Below, in pieces: positions 49,631 to 58,530 of a stretch of DNA of 64,000 nt (its first letter is position 1; each line of letters opens with the position of its first letter). Below the pieces are notes generated by a model, which saw only the letters and a program-made list of their open reading frames with translations, was not told the DNA's origin and did no database searches. This DNA is from Actinobacteria bacterium HGW-Actinobacteria-2 (GTDB lineage Bacteria; Actinomycetota; Actinomycetes; Propionibacteriales; Propionibacteriaceae): NCBI GenBank assembly GCA_002841335.1, contig PHEY01000004.1, positions 124,001-188,000 on the forward strand. Direction: 5' to 3'. The translations under genes were made by a program, and so were the position numbers.

Positions 49631-50284
49631 ATGATCGAAAACCTGAAGCGATTCCGCGAACCGCTGGCATGGCTGGCTATCGCGCTGGCGCTATTGGAGA
49701 TCGGTCTGACCGCCTGGCGACTGGTGACCAACCTCGGCCAGGGTCCGGTGACCGAGGCCTTCCAGGACGTCGGCGGCAGCTGGTTGAACACCCCGCTCAC
49801 CTTGGTGGTCGTGGTGATCGTGCTGAGCTGCTCGCTGGTGACTCCGGCATTGCGCCGGGCGCTGGTGCTGACCCGGGTGGCGGCCGGAGTGTTGGGCGCC
49901 GGCGTGCTGCTCACCTTCGCGAGTGTGCTGATGGGCATGTGGGCTTCGGCCGGTGTGGGGGTCGTCCTCGATCTGCTGGGCGGGCTGCTCGATGCGGCGT
50001 TCAAGGCGCTGGTGGCGGCCACCTTGTGGATCTTCCTTCGCGGGGTGCGGGCCGGCCGGATCGAGACCGCGCCGACGACCGCCCCGATGCCCCAGCTCAA
50101 CACCGAGCCGGCGGGGGCTGCCGCGGCCGATCCTGAGCCGCACGCGACCACCTGGGCCCGGGACGAAGCCGCCGGCAGCGTCTGGTGGACGGCCAACGAC
50201 GCCGCAGCCGGCGCTCCCGGCAAGGATCGGATGCCCGAAGTAGCGGACCCGGCACCGTCCGAGTGTCCGCAAACCGACCAGTAA
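49631..50284 (+). CDS. Membrane protein of unknown function
   Basis: A 217-residue protein with about four membrane helices in the first 145 residues (LAWLAIALALLEIGLTAWRLV; TLVVVVIVLSCSLVTPAL; GVLGAGVLLTFASVLMGMW; AAFKALVAATLWIFLRGV). A hydrophilic Pro/Ala/Asp-rich tail of about 70 residues follows (WWTANDAAAGAPG). No family recognised. ATG 49631 is preceded by GAGGCGAAG. It lies between manC and the whiB promoter. Confidence 0.75.
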   Translation: MIENLKRFREPLAWLAIALALLEIGLTAWRLVTNLGQGPVTEAFQDVGGSWLNTPLTLVVVVIVLSCSLVTPALRRALVLTRVAAGVLGAGVLLTFASVLMGMWASAGVGVVLDLLGGLLDAAFKALVAATLWIFLRGVRAGRIETAPTTAPMPQLNTEPAGAAAADPEPHATTWARDEAAGSVWWTANDAAAGAPGKDRMPEVADPAPSECPQTDQ

Positions 50285-50338
50285 GCAGCCTCGAAGAGGT
50301 AAATCCGCTCGCGACGCGCGATGTTAGCTCACCCGGGG

Positions 50339-50368
50339 TTGACTTCCGGGTAATGACAAGCGTGTAAT
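50339..50368 (+). promoter_or_regulatory. whiB promoter
   Basis: TTGACT (50339-50344) and TGTAAT (50363-50368) are separated by 18 bases, the best -35/-10 pair in the window. About 40 bases of leader with GAGGAG precede ATG 50416. The 131-base gap before whiB holds no gene. Confidence 0.6.
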
Positions 50369-50415
50369 TCAGTACATGGTTCGCAGTTGTCTGCGGACGG
50401 GTCGAGGAGAATCAC

Positions 50416-50679
50416 ATGCAGGAACTGTTCCTGATCGTGGAGCCTGAGGGCGAAGAGGGACTGCTTGGTTGGCAGTCTCGTTCGTTATGCGCTCAGACCG
50501 ACCCTGAGGCGTTCTTCCCGGAGAAGGGCGGCTCTACCCGTGAGGCCAAGAAGGTCTGCCTGTCGTGCGAAGTTCGCTCCGAGTGCCTGGAATACGCCCT
50601 GGCCAAGGACGAGCGGTTCGGCATCTGGGGCGGACTGAGCGAGCGGGAGCGTCGGCGTCTGAAGAAGCGCGCAATCTGA
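50416..50679 (+). CDS. whiB2: WhiB-family iron-sulfur transcriptional regulator (WhiB2-like)
   Basis: Small 87-residue [4Fe-4S] regulator found only in actinobacteria and their phages. The four cluster ligands are C25, C48, C51 and C57 (CLSCEVRSEC), followed by the turn GIWGGLSERERRRLKKRA, which binds sigma factor and DNA. The Glu-rich N-terminus and location beside manC/manB genes match WhiB2/WhmD, linked to septation. It has its own promoter and a clear ribosome binding site. Confidence 0.94.
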   Translation: MQELFLIVEPEGEEGLLGWQSRSLCAQTDPEAFFPEKGGSTREAKKVCLSCEVRSECLEYALAKDERFGIWGGLSERERRRLKKRAI

Positions 50680-50697
50680 GGGTTCGCGGCGTCACGG

Positions 50698-50703
50698 TAG
50701 GCT
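50698..50703 (+). promoter_or_regulatory. -10 element TAGGCT upstream of large glycosyltransferase gene
   Basis: TAGGCT lies 40 bases before the GTG at 50744. A start about seven bases downstream would give a leader of roughly 33 bases containing AAAGG at the right distance. Confidence 0.4.
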
Positions 50704-50743
50704 GGGACTCCGGTGTGGGGGTTCCGGGTCCGAAAGGTTGCGC

Positions 50744-53680
50744 GTGAGCGAAGGCGTTGACGAGTTCGGTCTCGATCCGTGGGGTTGGCTGCATGAGCTC
50801 GATGAAGCCCAAGACGCCGACCTGAGCGGTTTTCAGGTCACGGCGGTGATGGTTCCCGCAGACGGTGACCCGTCCCGATGCACCGCAGCCCTCAACGATC
50901 AAACCGTCGACGTCACGACGATCACCACCCAACTCAACGCCGAACAACCCGGCGACTGGCTGTGGATCGTCCCCGACGACACCGTGCCCGAGCCGGACGC
51001 CCTGGAGCGGCTGCTGCTTCGCGTCCTCGCCGACCGGGAGTCCTCGGTGGTCGGATGCCTGCTGATCGAGCCGCGCCGCCGCGGCGCCGGCAAGCTGGTC
51101 AGTGACTGGGCACAGACGATCTCCGGCAACGGCCGCATGCACCTGCTCACCGACCCCGGTGAGTTGTACCAAGGTCAGCTGTCCGCGATCCGTGCGCTCG
51201 GCGTCCCCGCAGCCGGCATGTTGGTGCGCGGCGATGTCTGGCGCTTCCTCGGCGGGTTCAACACCGACCTGCCGCGCAGCCACTGGGGCCTCGACTTCGG
51301 CTGGCGCGCCAATCTCACCGGCTATCGGGTGATGGCCGACCCCGAGGCCCAACTGACCAACTACGCCGCGTTCAGCGACCCCGCGATCGACCGGGCCGCG
51401 GGCCTGGCGCTGACCGTGGCCAACACCAAACGGATATGGCGCTGGGCGGCGGTGCTGCGGCTGACCGTGGCGACCCTGATGGTCGCGCTGGGATACCTGC
51501 TGGGCAAGGACCTCACCCGCGCCGGCGAAGAGTTCGGCGGTCTGTGGCAATGGATGCGCAACGGGCGGATGCGGCGCGACCTGAACCGCGAGCTGGCCTC
51601 GCTGCCGGTCAAACCGGGCACCGCGGCCACCACCCGGGCGTTGCGTCCGGCCCCCGGCTCGGCAATCCGGCGCGCCGCCTCCCTCACCGCCACCCGCTTC
51701 GGCGCCTGGCTGGAGACTTTCTCCGGACGGGGCGACGCGGCCAGCTTCGACGAGATGACCGGCGACGACTTCGCTGACGTGGGCGACAGCCGCCAGAGAG
51801 TGCCGCTAGCCGCCACCGTGGGGGCTGTGCTTGCACTCGGCGCGGTGCTGGCATCCCGAAACAGCTTCGAGGCCGGGCTGCTCTCGGCGGCGCAGCTGCT
51901 GCCCGCACCGGACACCTCAGCGGCGCTGATCGACTCCTACTTGCAGCCGGTGGCCGGCGGCGCCAGCACCGGGTCGCCTTGGGCGGCGATCGTGGGCATC
52001 GTGTCCCTGATCACCTTCGGGCACCCCGACTGGCTGGTGACGATCCTGGTGTGTCTGGCCGTCCCGCTGTCCTGGCTGCTGTCCTTCCGGATCTTCCGCG
52101 TGCTGGTCGCTGAGCGCTACCTGGCCGGGCTAGCCGCGTTCGCGTACGCCATGATCCCGGCCGTGATCGGCGGGTTGAACGTCGGCAGCCTGGGGGTGGC
52201 CACGCTCAGCGTTGTGCTCCCGGTGCTGGCCTACAGCGTGCGGCATTGGCTGGTTGTCACCGACTGGAGCTGGCGCGCTGCCGGGGCGGTCTCGTTCTGG
52301 CTGTTGCTTGTGGTCGCGCTGGTGCCCGGATTCTGGGTGATCGCGCTGGTCGGAGCCATCGTGCTCGGGCTGCGCGCCGGACGTCCGGCGATCTGGCTGC
52401 AGGTCGGCCTGGTCACCCTGGCACCACTGCTCACCCTGATCGGGCCGTGGGGCGGCCTCATGCTGCGCTACCCGGGTCGGCTGCTGACCGGGATCGAGCC
52501 GAGCCTGGCGCCGACTGATCCGGTGGCGCCGTGGTTGATCGTGCTCGGCCACCCGCTGGACGTCGGCGCACCGGCCTGGCTGGGGATCGGACTGTTCGCC
52601 GTGCTCTGGCTCGCCGCGCTCGCCGGGGCGTGGCGCCGTCCGGCTCAGGCCGTGCCCGGCCTGGCCTTGGCCGCCGCAGCGATGGTGATCGCAGTGGTGA
52701 TCACCCGCGTCGTGGTGCAAGTGCCGCCGGGAACCTGGGCCCGTCCGCAAGGTCTGGAGTGGCTGGTGCTGGCTGCCGGTGGGCTGCTGCTGGCTGCGGC
52801 GCGCGGCCTGGAAGGCGTCACCGCCGAGCTCTCGGGCAAGAACCTGGGGTTGCGTCACCTCGGCCTCCTCGGCCTAGCCGTGGCCACCGCAGCGGCGCTG
52901 CTCACCAGCGTCGGCTGGTGGGTGTTGGCCGGCCAACTCGGCCTGACCCGCGGCCCGGCTGAGACCGTGCCCACTTTCGTCGCCGACGCGCAGGTCTCCG
53001 CCACCCCGGGCCGCACGTTGACCATGGCTGCCGGAGCCGACCAGGTCGGCTGGGCGCTGTCGGAGCACCACTTCTCCCGGCTGGGCGATTCCGAGCGTGG
53101 CCTGGCCTTCGGCGGCAATGCCGAGGCCAAAGCGTTGGCCGGATCGGTAGTGACCCGCTTGGTGGGGGAGAGCGCCGACGAGGCGATCGTGCCCGACCTG
53201 GTGCGGCTGGGAGTCTCCTATGTGACCCTGTCCGGCGGCGAGGCGTCCCAGCGGATCTCGATCAACAACACCCCCGGCCTGAGTCTGGGCACCGGCACCG
53301 ACGCCCAGTTCGTCTGGCCGGTGCCGAACTCGGCGATCGCGGTGGTCGTCGACGGAACCAAGCGGACGATCACCGGCAACGGCGAACAGATCGCCGCCGG
53401 CGGACCCGACCGGGTGCTGCAGCTGGCGGCCCCGGCCGACTCCAGGTGGGTGGTCGAAGTCGACGGTCAGCGCCTGGAGTCGATCGCCGCTGAGGGCCCG
53501 GGCGTGGCCTATCAGCTGGGTGCCGCTGGTGGCACGCTGCGCTATCACTTGCAGAGCGAGGGCCCGTGGTGGGCCTGGCTGCAGCTGGCCGCCCTGGCCG
53601 CATTGGCTCTGTTGGCAGCGCCGTCGGTACGCCGCCGTCCGCCCACCCAGCCGCGGCGCATCGTCGGAGGTGAACTGTGA
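50744..53680 (+). CDS. Large membrane glycosyltransferase (GT2-like N-terminus plus multi-helix domain)
   Basis: A 978-residue protein. Residues 1-230 form a GT-A-like domain (WLWIVPDDTVPEPDALERLL near 70; VRGDVWRFLGGFNTDLPRSHW near 163) of family-2 type. There follows a linker and about ten helices (residues 350-710: SWLLSFRIFRVLVAERYLAG; FWLLLVVALVPGFWVIALVG). An extracellular domain of about 250 residues and a last membrane helix near the C-terminus (WAWLQLAALAALALLAAP) complete it. Such proteins sit between whiB2 and DUF5719 in many actinobacteria and probably build a surface glycan from polyprenyl donors. GTG 50744 with AAAGG is preferred to TTG 50738. Confidence 0.88.
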   Translation: MSEGVDEFGLDPWGWLHELDEAQDADLSGFQVTAVMVPADGDPSRCTAALNDQTVDVTTITTQLNAEQPGDWLWIVPDDTVPEPDALERLLLRVLADRESSVVGCLLIEPRRRGAGKLVSDWAQTISGNGRMHLLTDPGELYQGQLSAIRALGVPAAGMLVRGDVWRFLGGFNTDLPRSHWGLDFGWRANLTGYRVMADPEAQLTNYAAFSDPAIDRAAGLALTVANTKRIWRWAAVLRLTVATLMVALGYLLGKDLTRAGEEFGGLWQWMRNGRMRRDLNRELASLPVKPGTAATTRALRPAPGSAIRRAASLTATRFGAWLETFSGRGDAASFDEMTGDDFADVGDSRQRVPLAATVGAVLALGAVLASRNSFEAGLLSAAQLLPAPDTSAALIDSYLQPVAGGASTGSPWAAIVGIVSLITFGHPDWLVTILVCLAVPLSWLLSFRIFRVLVAERYLAGLAAFAYAMIPAVIGGLNVGSLGVATLSVVLPVLAYSVRHWLVVTDWSWRAAGAVSFWLLLVVALVPGFWVIALVGAIVLGLRAGRPAIWLQVGLVTLAPLLTLIGPWGGLMLRYPGRLLTGIEPSLAPTDPVAPWLIVLGHPLDVGAPAWLGIGLFAVLWLAALAGAWRRPAQAVPGLALAAAAMVIAVVITRVVVQVPPGTWARPQGLEWLVLAAGGLLLAAARGLEGVTAELSGKNLGLRHLGLLGLAVATAAALLTSVGWWVLAGQLGLTRGPAETVPTFVADAQVSATPGRTLTMAAGADQVGWALSEHHFSRLGDSERGLAFGGNAEAKALAGSVVTRLVGESADEAIVPDLVRLGVSYVTLSGGEASQRISINNTPGLSLGTGTDAQFVWPVPNSAIAVVVDGTKRTITGNGEQIAAGGPDRVLQLAAPADSRWVVEVDGQRLESIAAEGPGVAYQLGAAGGTLRYHLQSEGPWWAWLQLAALAALALLAAPSVRRRPPTQPRRIVGGEL

Positions 53681-55047
53681 AGCCCTGGATCTACCCGGTC
53701 GGTCTGACCGCGGTCGTCGGTGCGGCAGTGCTGGCCACCAGCCTCAGCGGAGCCGTCGCGCTGCCTGCCGAACAGGTCCGTGAGTCGGCCACCCGCGTCT
53801 CGGTGGTGTGCCCGGCCTTCGGCTCGGCCGCCACCCGGATCCGGGTGGCCGCCCAGAGCGTCAACGAGAAGGTCCGCACGGCCAAGCTGTCGACCCCGCA
53901 GAAGACCACCGACACCGAGGGCCTGGCCGTGGTGGCCGACCCCGGCGAACCGGTGCGGGTGTCAGTGTCGGGATCTCAGCTGTTCGGCGCCACCACCTCG
54001 GCCAGCGCGGGTGAGGGCCCGGGGCGCGGACTGTCGTTGACCAGCTGTTTGGCCCCATCCGCGGAGTTCTGGTTCTCCGGTGTTGACGTGACCGATGCTG
54101 CACAGTCGGACTTGATCCTGGTGAATCTCGATTCCACCGACGCGGTGGTGGATCTGGTCGCTTACGGCGCGGGCGGACGTCTCTCCGCGCCGCGCGGCCT
54201 GACCGTGAAGGGCAATGCGTCCAGTTCGGTGGCCTTGGGGGCGATCTCCCGCCATCCCGATCCGATCACGATCAAGGTGTCCACCTCGCAGGGTCGGGTG
54301 GCGGCCTTCGTTCGGCAGATCACCTGGCAGGGCAACACCCCGTTGGCGGCCGAGTGGGTGCCGTCCGGGGTCGGGCCAGCCAGCGATCAGGTGTTGCCCG
54401 GCATTCCCGCCGGAAATGGCAAAAGGCTGCTGTTGGTCACCAACCCTGGTGAGCTGACCGCGGAAGTCGGTATCGACATTCTCGGCGCGTCCGGACGCAG
54501 TCAGTTGGCCGAGGCGGACCGCGTCCAAGTTCCGCCCGGGGTGACCTCGGTGGTGGATCTGGGTCCTGGTCTGGCTGGTCAGGCGGCAGCGGTGCAGCTC
54601 ACGTCGAACCATCCGGTGGTGGCCGGCTTGGCCGCCGACAACGGCCTTGCTCCGGTGAAGTACGACACCGTGTTGGACGGTCCGGCGCCGCCGGTTCCCT
54701 CCGATGCGCTCTGGCCGGTTGCGTTGGGCAAGCAGAGTGTGGGCACGCTGCAGTTGGTGAACCCCACCGACGCCGATGTGGTGGTGAACGTGAGCCTGAC
54801 TGCTGGACCGAAGGGAACCCCGCAGCTCACCCCGGTGACGGTGCCCGCCTCCTCGACCGCTCAGCTGCCCCTGCCCAAGGCGGACGCGGTGAGTATCCGC
54901 ATCCAGACTGAATCAACCGCGGTGCGGGCAGCGGTGCTGGCGAATGGCTCGCTCAACACGGTGAAGGGGACCGCCGTGCTCGACCTGGTGGCCAACGAGA
55001 GTCGGGCGCATCGATCCCAGGTGATCTTCAACCCGCATCTGGGGTAG
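53677..55047 (+). CDS. DUF5719 family exported protein
   Basis: A 456-residue protein with an N-terminal hydrophobic signal/anchor (YPVGLTAVVGAAVLATSLSGAVAL) and an extracellular beta-rich remainder: RVSVVCPAFGSAATRIRVAA near 42, VDLVAYGAGGRLSAPRGLTV near 155 and TLQLVNPTDADVVVNVSLTA near 350. It matches DUF5719 as I know it, including its place directly after the large glycosyltransferase. GTG overlaps that gene's stop (GTGA). Function unknown; a surface partner of the glycosyltransferase is likely. Confidence 0.88.
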   Translation: MKPWIYPVGLTAVVGAAVLATSLSGAVALPAEQVRESATRVSVVCPAFGSAATRIRVAAQSVNEKVRTAKLSTPQKTTDTEGLAVVADPGEPVRVSVSGSQLFGATTSASAGEGPGRGLSLTSCLAPSAEFWFSGVDVTDAAQSDLILVNLDSTDAVVDLVAYGAGGRLSAPRGLTVKGNASSSVALGAISRHPDPITIKVSTSQGRVAAFVRQITWQGNTPLAAEWVPSGVGPASDQVLPGIPAGNGKRLLLVTNPGELTAEVGIDILGASGRSQLAEADRVQVPPGVTSVVDLGPGLAGQAAAVQLTSNHPVVAGLAADNGLAPVKYDTVLDGPAPPVPSDALWPVALGKQSVGTLQLVNPTDADVVVNVSLTAGPKGTPQLTPVTVPASSTAQLPLPKADAVSIRIQTESTAVRAAVLANGSLNTVKGTAVLDLVANESRAHRSQVIFNPHLG

Positions 55048-55055
55048 GGCGATCC

Positions 55056-55493
55056 CTAGTCGTCCTCGCCGGTCTCGCCGGTGGGGTCGAGTTCGCTCAG
55101 GGGGATCCCGGTAAGCGCCGACAACTGCTCCAACAGGGCGCGATGCACCAAACGACCGAGTTCGGCACTGGAGGTGGCCCGGTGCTCCAGCGGACGCCGG
55201 AACAGCACCACCGCGGCCGGACGTCCGGGCCCGGCAGCCGTGGCGATCGCCAACGGCACCTGATCCGACCACCAGCCGACGAGATTCGACGGTACTTCCT
55301 CAAAGCCGATGTCGACGCCGACGAAAGCGCGAGGACATTGGCGCTCGGCCCGTTGTACCGCCTCGCGCAGCAGATCGGCGAACAACTCCGCCCCACGCGG
55401 ACGGCGCGGTACCCGCACCGGTGCGCCGGTCAGCGGATTGGGTGCGGCCAGCGGGCCGCGCAAGCCACGTCCGTGTCGGTCCCGTCTGCGCAC
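55056..55493 (-). CDS. Zincin-like metallopeptidase-family protein with degenerate active site
   Basis: A 145-residue homologue of the small metallopeptidase family (Rv3259 type) found beside DUF3499 and manB. The fold is recognisable from FVGVDIGFEEVPSNLVGWW near 58-76, PAAVVLFRRPLEHRA near 92 and LVHRALLEQLSALTGIPLSELDP near 115. In peptidase members the last helix carries HExxH; here it reads HRALLEQ, with neither Glu nor the second His. A non-catalytic role is therefore likely. It converges with the DUF5719 gene, which ends 8 bases away. Confidence 0.82.
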   Translation of the reverse strand: MRRRDRHGRGLRGPLAAPNPLTGAPVRVPRRPRGAELFADLLREAVQRAERQCPRAFVGVDIGFEEVPSNLVGWWSDQVPLAIATAAGPGRPAAVVLFRRPLEHRATSSAELGRLVHRALLEQLSALTGIPLSELDPTGETGEDD

Positions 55494-55582
55494 CCCGCCA
55501 GCCTAACCCGGTTGCGGCGGTACTCCTGCGGTGAACCGGGCGACACCGGGCCGGACTACCGCGACCCAGGCTGCGGCGGCGG

Positions 55583-55588
55583 TAGCGT
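55583..55588 (+). promoter_or_regulatory. -10 element TAGCGT of DUF3499 gene, leaderless
   Basis: TAGCGT ends six bases before the GTG at 55595; no ribosome binding site. It probably drives DUF3499, manB, Trm112 and the SIS gene, which overlap or lie within 2 bases of one another. Confidence 0.5.
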
Positions 55589-55594
55589 GGGCGG

Positions 55595-55957
55595 GTGATC
55601 AATCGGCGGTGTTCGCGGACGGCCTGCAGTCGTCCGGCGGTGGCGACATTGACTTTCGCCTACGCCGATTCCACCGCCGTTCTGGGGCCGCTGGCGTTGC
55701 GCGCCGAGCCGGGCACCTACGATCTGTGCGCCGAGCATTCCAGCCGCCTCAGCGTGCCGCGCGGGTGGGAGGTCGTTCGACTTCCCGGAGAGCTCAGCCC
55801 ACGGGCGTCGGCCGACGACCTGATGTCGCTGGCCGATGCGGTGCGCAAGGCGGGGTTGGGAGATACCGATCCGCCGGCGGAACCGCAGGTGACCCGACGG
55901 CGTGGACACCTGGCCGTCCTTGCTGATCCCGATGATTCGGAAAGTTGGTCGCAGTGA
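55595..55957 (+). CDS. DUF3499 family protein
   Basis: A 120-residue actinobacterial protein with an N-terminal CSRTACSRPAVATLTFAYAD and a second Cys-containing YDLCAEHSSRLSVPRGWEV near residue 41. This is the DUF3499 pattern (Rv3258c type), in which three Cys and a His may bind zinc. The function is unknown. It is first in the manB operon; its stop overlaps the manB GTG. Confidence 0.9.
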   Translation: MINRRCSRTACSRPAVATLTFAYADSTAVLGPLALRAEPGTYDLCAEHSSRLSVPRGWEVVRLPGELSPRASADDLMSLADAVRKAGLGDTDPPAEPQVTRRRGHLAVLADPDDSESWSQ

Positions 55958-57306
55958 TTCGTCCGGAGATCTTCAAGGCCAATGACATCCGTGGGGTGTT
56001 CACTGGCCCCGAGGTCGAATGGGATCTCGACGGTGCGCGCGCGATCGGAGCCGCGTTCGCGGTGGCCTTCAACCTGGCCGACGCGGAGTTCGTGATGGGG
56101 CGCGACATGCGCACCGGTGGCCCCGAACTGGCCGCCGCCTTCGCCGAGGGAGCCGTCGGACAAGGCGCCAGCGCGATCGACATCGGTCTGGCGTCCACCG
56201 ACGAGTTGTGGTTCGCCTCCGGGCATCTGGACATTCCGGGCGTGCAGTTCACCGCGTCCCACAACCCGGCCAAATACAACGGGGTGAAGTTCTGCCGGGC
56301 TGCGGCCGCGCCGATCACTCCCGAACAGATGGCTCGGATCACCGAGCTCAGCTTTGTGGCGCTGCCACCAGTGGCCCGGGTCGGGTCGCGCCGGGAACTG
56401 GACCTGCTCGGCGCCTACGCCGATCGCCTGCACTCGTTGGTCGACACCACGGGGATGCGGCGGCTGAAGGTCGTCGTGGACGCCGGCAACGGCATGGCCG
56501 GGCACACCACGCCGGCGGTGTTGGCCCCGCTGAACGTCGAGTTGATCGAACTGTTCACCGACCTGGACGGCAGCTTCCCGAACCATCCGCCGAACCCGCT
56601 GGAGCCGGCGAACCTGGTCGATGCCCAGCGCGCCGTCCGCGAGCACGGCGCCGACATCGCCCTGGTCTTCGACGGTGACGCCGATCGGTGTTTCATCATC
56701 GACGAGCGTGGTGAGGTGGTCAGCCCGTCCTCGATCACCGCGCTGATCGCGCGAGCCGAACTCGCCCGCGAACCGGGCGGCACGATCGTGGTCAACTCCA
56801 TCACCTCCCGCGCGGTCGCCGAAGTGGTCACCGCTGCCGGCGGGCAGGTCGCGGTGAGTACGGTCGGCCACACCAAGATGAAGGCGCTGATGGCTCAGAC
56901 CAATGCGATCTTCGGCGGCGAACACTCGGCTCACTACTACTTCCGCGACTTCTGGCGGGCCGACACCGGCATGCTTGCCGCGCTGCATGTGCTGGCGATG
57001 CTGGGACGTGCGGGGTCAGTATCCGCCCTGGTGAGTGAGCTACCGACTTATGCCGCCTCCGGTGAGATCAACACCAGTGTTTCGGACCCGCGAGGGACAA
57101 TGGAACAGGTCGCCGATGCCCTCGGTGGCCGAGGTGAGGTGTCGTGGAGCGACGGCCTGCTGATCAATGCCGAAGACTGGTGGGTCAGCGTCCGGGAGTC
57201 CAACACCGAGCCTCTGTTACGGCTCAATGTTGAGGCGAAGGATGAGGCCACTGTCGCCGCATTGCGCGACGCCGCACTGGCCATCATCCGGAAGGAACGA
57301 GGATGA
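55954..57306 (+). CDS. manB: Phosphomannomutase/phosphoglucomutase
   Basis: Interconverts mannose 6- and 1-phosphate to feed ManC. The 450-residue enzyme shows FKANDIRGVF near residue 6, phosphoserine loop TASHNPAKYNGVKF near 102, metal loop VFDGDADRCF near 240, the sugar loop GGEHSAHYYF near 320 and phosphate loop RESNTEPLLRLN near 413. GTG 55954 overlaps the DUF3499 stop (GTGA) and is preferred to the TTG at 55945. Its stop overlaps the Trm112 gene (ATGA). Confidence 0.94.
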   Translation: MIRPEIFKANDIRGVFTGPEVEWDLDGARAIGAAFAVAFNLADAEFVMGRDMRTGGPELAAAFAEGAVGQGASAIDIGLASTDELWFASGHLDIPGVQFTASHNPAKYNGVKFCRAAAAPITPEQMARITELSFVALPPVARVGSRRELDLLGAYADRLHSLVDTTGMRRLKVVVDAGNGMAGHTTPAVLAPLNVELIELFTDLDGSFPNHPPNPLEPANLVDAQRAVREHGADIALVFDGDADRCFIIDERGEVVSPSSITALIARAELAREPGGTIVVNSITSRAVAEVVTAAGGQVAVSTVGHTKMKALMAQTNAIFGGEHSAHYYFRDFWRADTGMLAALHVLAMLGRAGSVSALVSELPTYAASGEINTSVSDPRGTMEQVADALGGRGEVSWSDGLLINAEDWWVSVRESNTEPLLRLNVEAKDEATVAALRDAALAIIRKERG

Positions 57307-57473
57307 ACGAGGTGCCCGCAGACCTCCTGGAGTTACTGGTCTGCCCGTCCTGCCACACCAAGCTGGCATGGGCTTATGAGTCGGCCGAGCTGGCCTGTGA
57401 CGGCTGCAGTCTGGCCTATCCGGTGCGCCAGGGCATTCCGATACTGCTCGTCGACCAGGCTCGCCGGGGCTGA
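57303..57473 (+). CDS. Trm112-family zinc-ribbon small protein (not in ORF track)
   Basis: A 56-residue protein below the track's size cutoff. It reads LLELLVCPSCHTKLAW, then ELACDGCSLAYPVRQGIPILL: zinc-ribbon cysteines C14, C17, C32 and C35 and the YPVRxGIPIL ending typical of bacterial Trm112/YcaR proteins. The ATG overlaps the manB stop and its TGA is three bases before the next gene's GTG. In eukaryotes Trm112 activates methyltransferases; bacterial roles are unclear. Confidence 0.9.
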   Translation: MNEVPADLLELLVCPSCHTKLAWAYESAELACDGCSLAYPVRQGIPILLVDQARRG

Positions 57474-57475
57474 GT

Positions 57476-58483
57476 GTGGAATTCGAGGACGCACGACTTG
57501 AGGACGCAGCCGGCCTGGCTGCTGCTGACTATCTGCTGAGACCGCTCGCCGAATCCGGTGCGCGCGTGCGTCGCGAGGCCATGCTGGCCGAAGGCCCGCT
57601 GGCTGCCATCCGGCCCGAGGAACAGATCAGGGCACTGATCACCTTCGGACCAGAGGCTCGCCTGCTGCGTGCTGTTCTCGAACCGACCTGCCCGGTGCCC
57701 CTGGTGGCTTGGCCGCGGCTCGGACTGCCCGGCTGGGTGGGGCCGCTGGATGTGGTGGTGGTGCTCGGCGGTGGTGACAAGGCCACCTTGGCGGGCGCCT
57801 TCGAAGCCGTCCGGCGGGGCTGTCGACTGTTGGTGGCTGCCCCGGAGGATTCGGTGCTGGCCCGCCAAGCAGGCTCCTCGGCGACCACGCTGTTGCCCAC
57901 GGCGACCGGTGATCCGCTGGCCGCGGCGATCGTCGCCTTGGCGGGGCTGCAGCGTTTGGGGCTGGGGCCGGACATCTACATCGACCAAGTGGCCGATGCG
58001 ATGGATCTCGTGGCCACCGAATCGGCAGCGACGGTCGACATCGCCCAGAACCCGGCCAAGGCGATGGCCCTGGAACTCGCCGACGCCGCTCCGATGGTGT
58101 GGGGCGGGTCCATCCTGGCCGCGCGAGCGAGTCGGCGGATCGCCGAGGCGCTGCGTTCGGCCACCGGACGAGTGGTGCTGTCGGCCGACGCCGGCGCGCT
58201 GGAGCCGTTGCTGGCCGCGACGGTGCCGCGAGACCCCTTCGCCGATCCGTTCGAGGAAGGGCCGATCACCCGACGTCCCGGCCTGGTGATGATCGACGAC
58301 GGACGCGACGACGAGCAGGCCGCCGAAGAGCGGCAGCGGTTGCGCGCACTGGCCTTCACCCAGGAGGTGATGGTCTCCAGCTTGAGTCACACCGAGGGCG
58401 ACCCGGTGCAGCGCTACGCCAGCGTCCTGCTGAAGGGACTGTTCGCCGCGGCCTACCTGAAGATCGGGCTGGGTCGGGCCTAG
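57476..58483 (+). CDS. SIS-domain protein (TobH / Rv3256c type)
   Basis: A 335-residue protein related to bifunctional phosphoglucose/phosphomannose isomerases. An SIS-like core begins LDVVVVLGGGDKATLAGAFEAVRRGCRLLVAAPEDSVL near residues 87-125. The C-terminal half has WGGSILAARASRRIAEALRS near 205, and VQRYASVLLKGLFAAAYLKIGLG ends it. It occupies the manB-SIS-manA position conserved in mycobacteria, although no manA follows here; it could itself supply isomerase activity. GTG 57476 overlaps nothing but lies two bases from the Trm112 stop. Confidence 0.85.
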   Translation: MEFEDARLEDAAGLAAADYLLRPLAESGARVRREAMLAEGPLAAIRPEEQIRALITFGPEARLLRAVLEPTCPVPLVAWPRLGLPGWVGPLDVVVVLGGGDKATLAGAFEAVRRGCRLLVAAPEDSVLARQAGSSATTLLPTATGDPLAAAIVALAGLQRLGLGPDIYIDQVADAMDLVATESAATVDIAQNPAKAMALELADAAPMVWGGSILAARASRRIAEALRSATGRVVLSADAGALEPLLAATVPRDPFADPFEEGPITRRPGLVMIDDGRDDEQAAEERQRLRALAFTQEVMVSSLSHTEGDPVQRYASVLLKGLFAAAYLKIGLGRA

Positions 58484-58530
58484 CGAGACGAATGTGGCGG
58501 ATTCCGCCCGTTCTGGCAGGATCATTGGCC

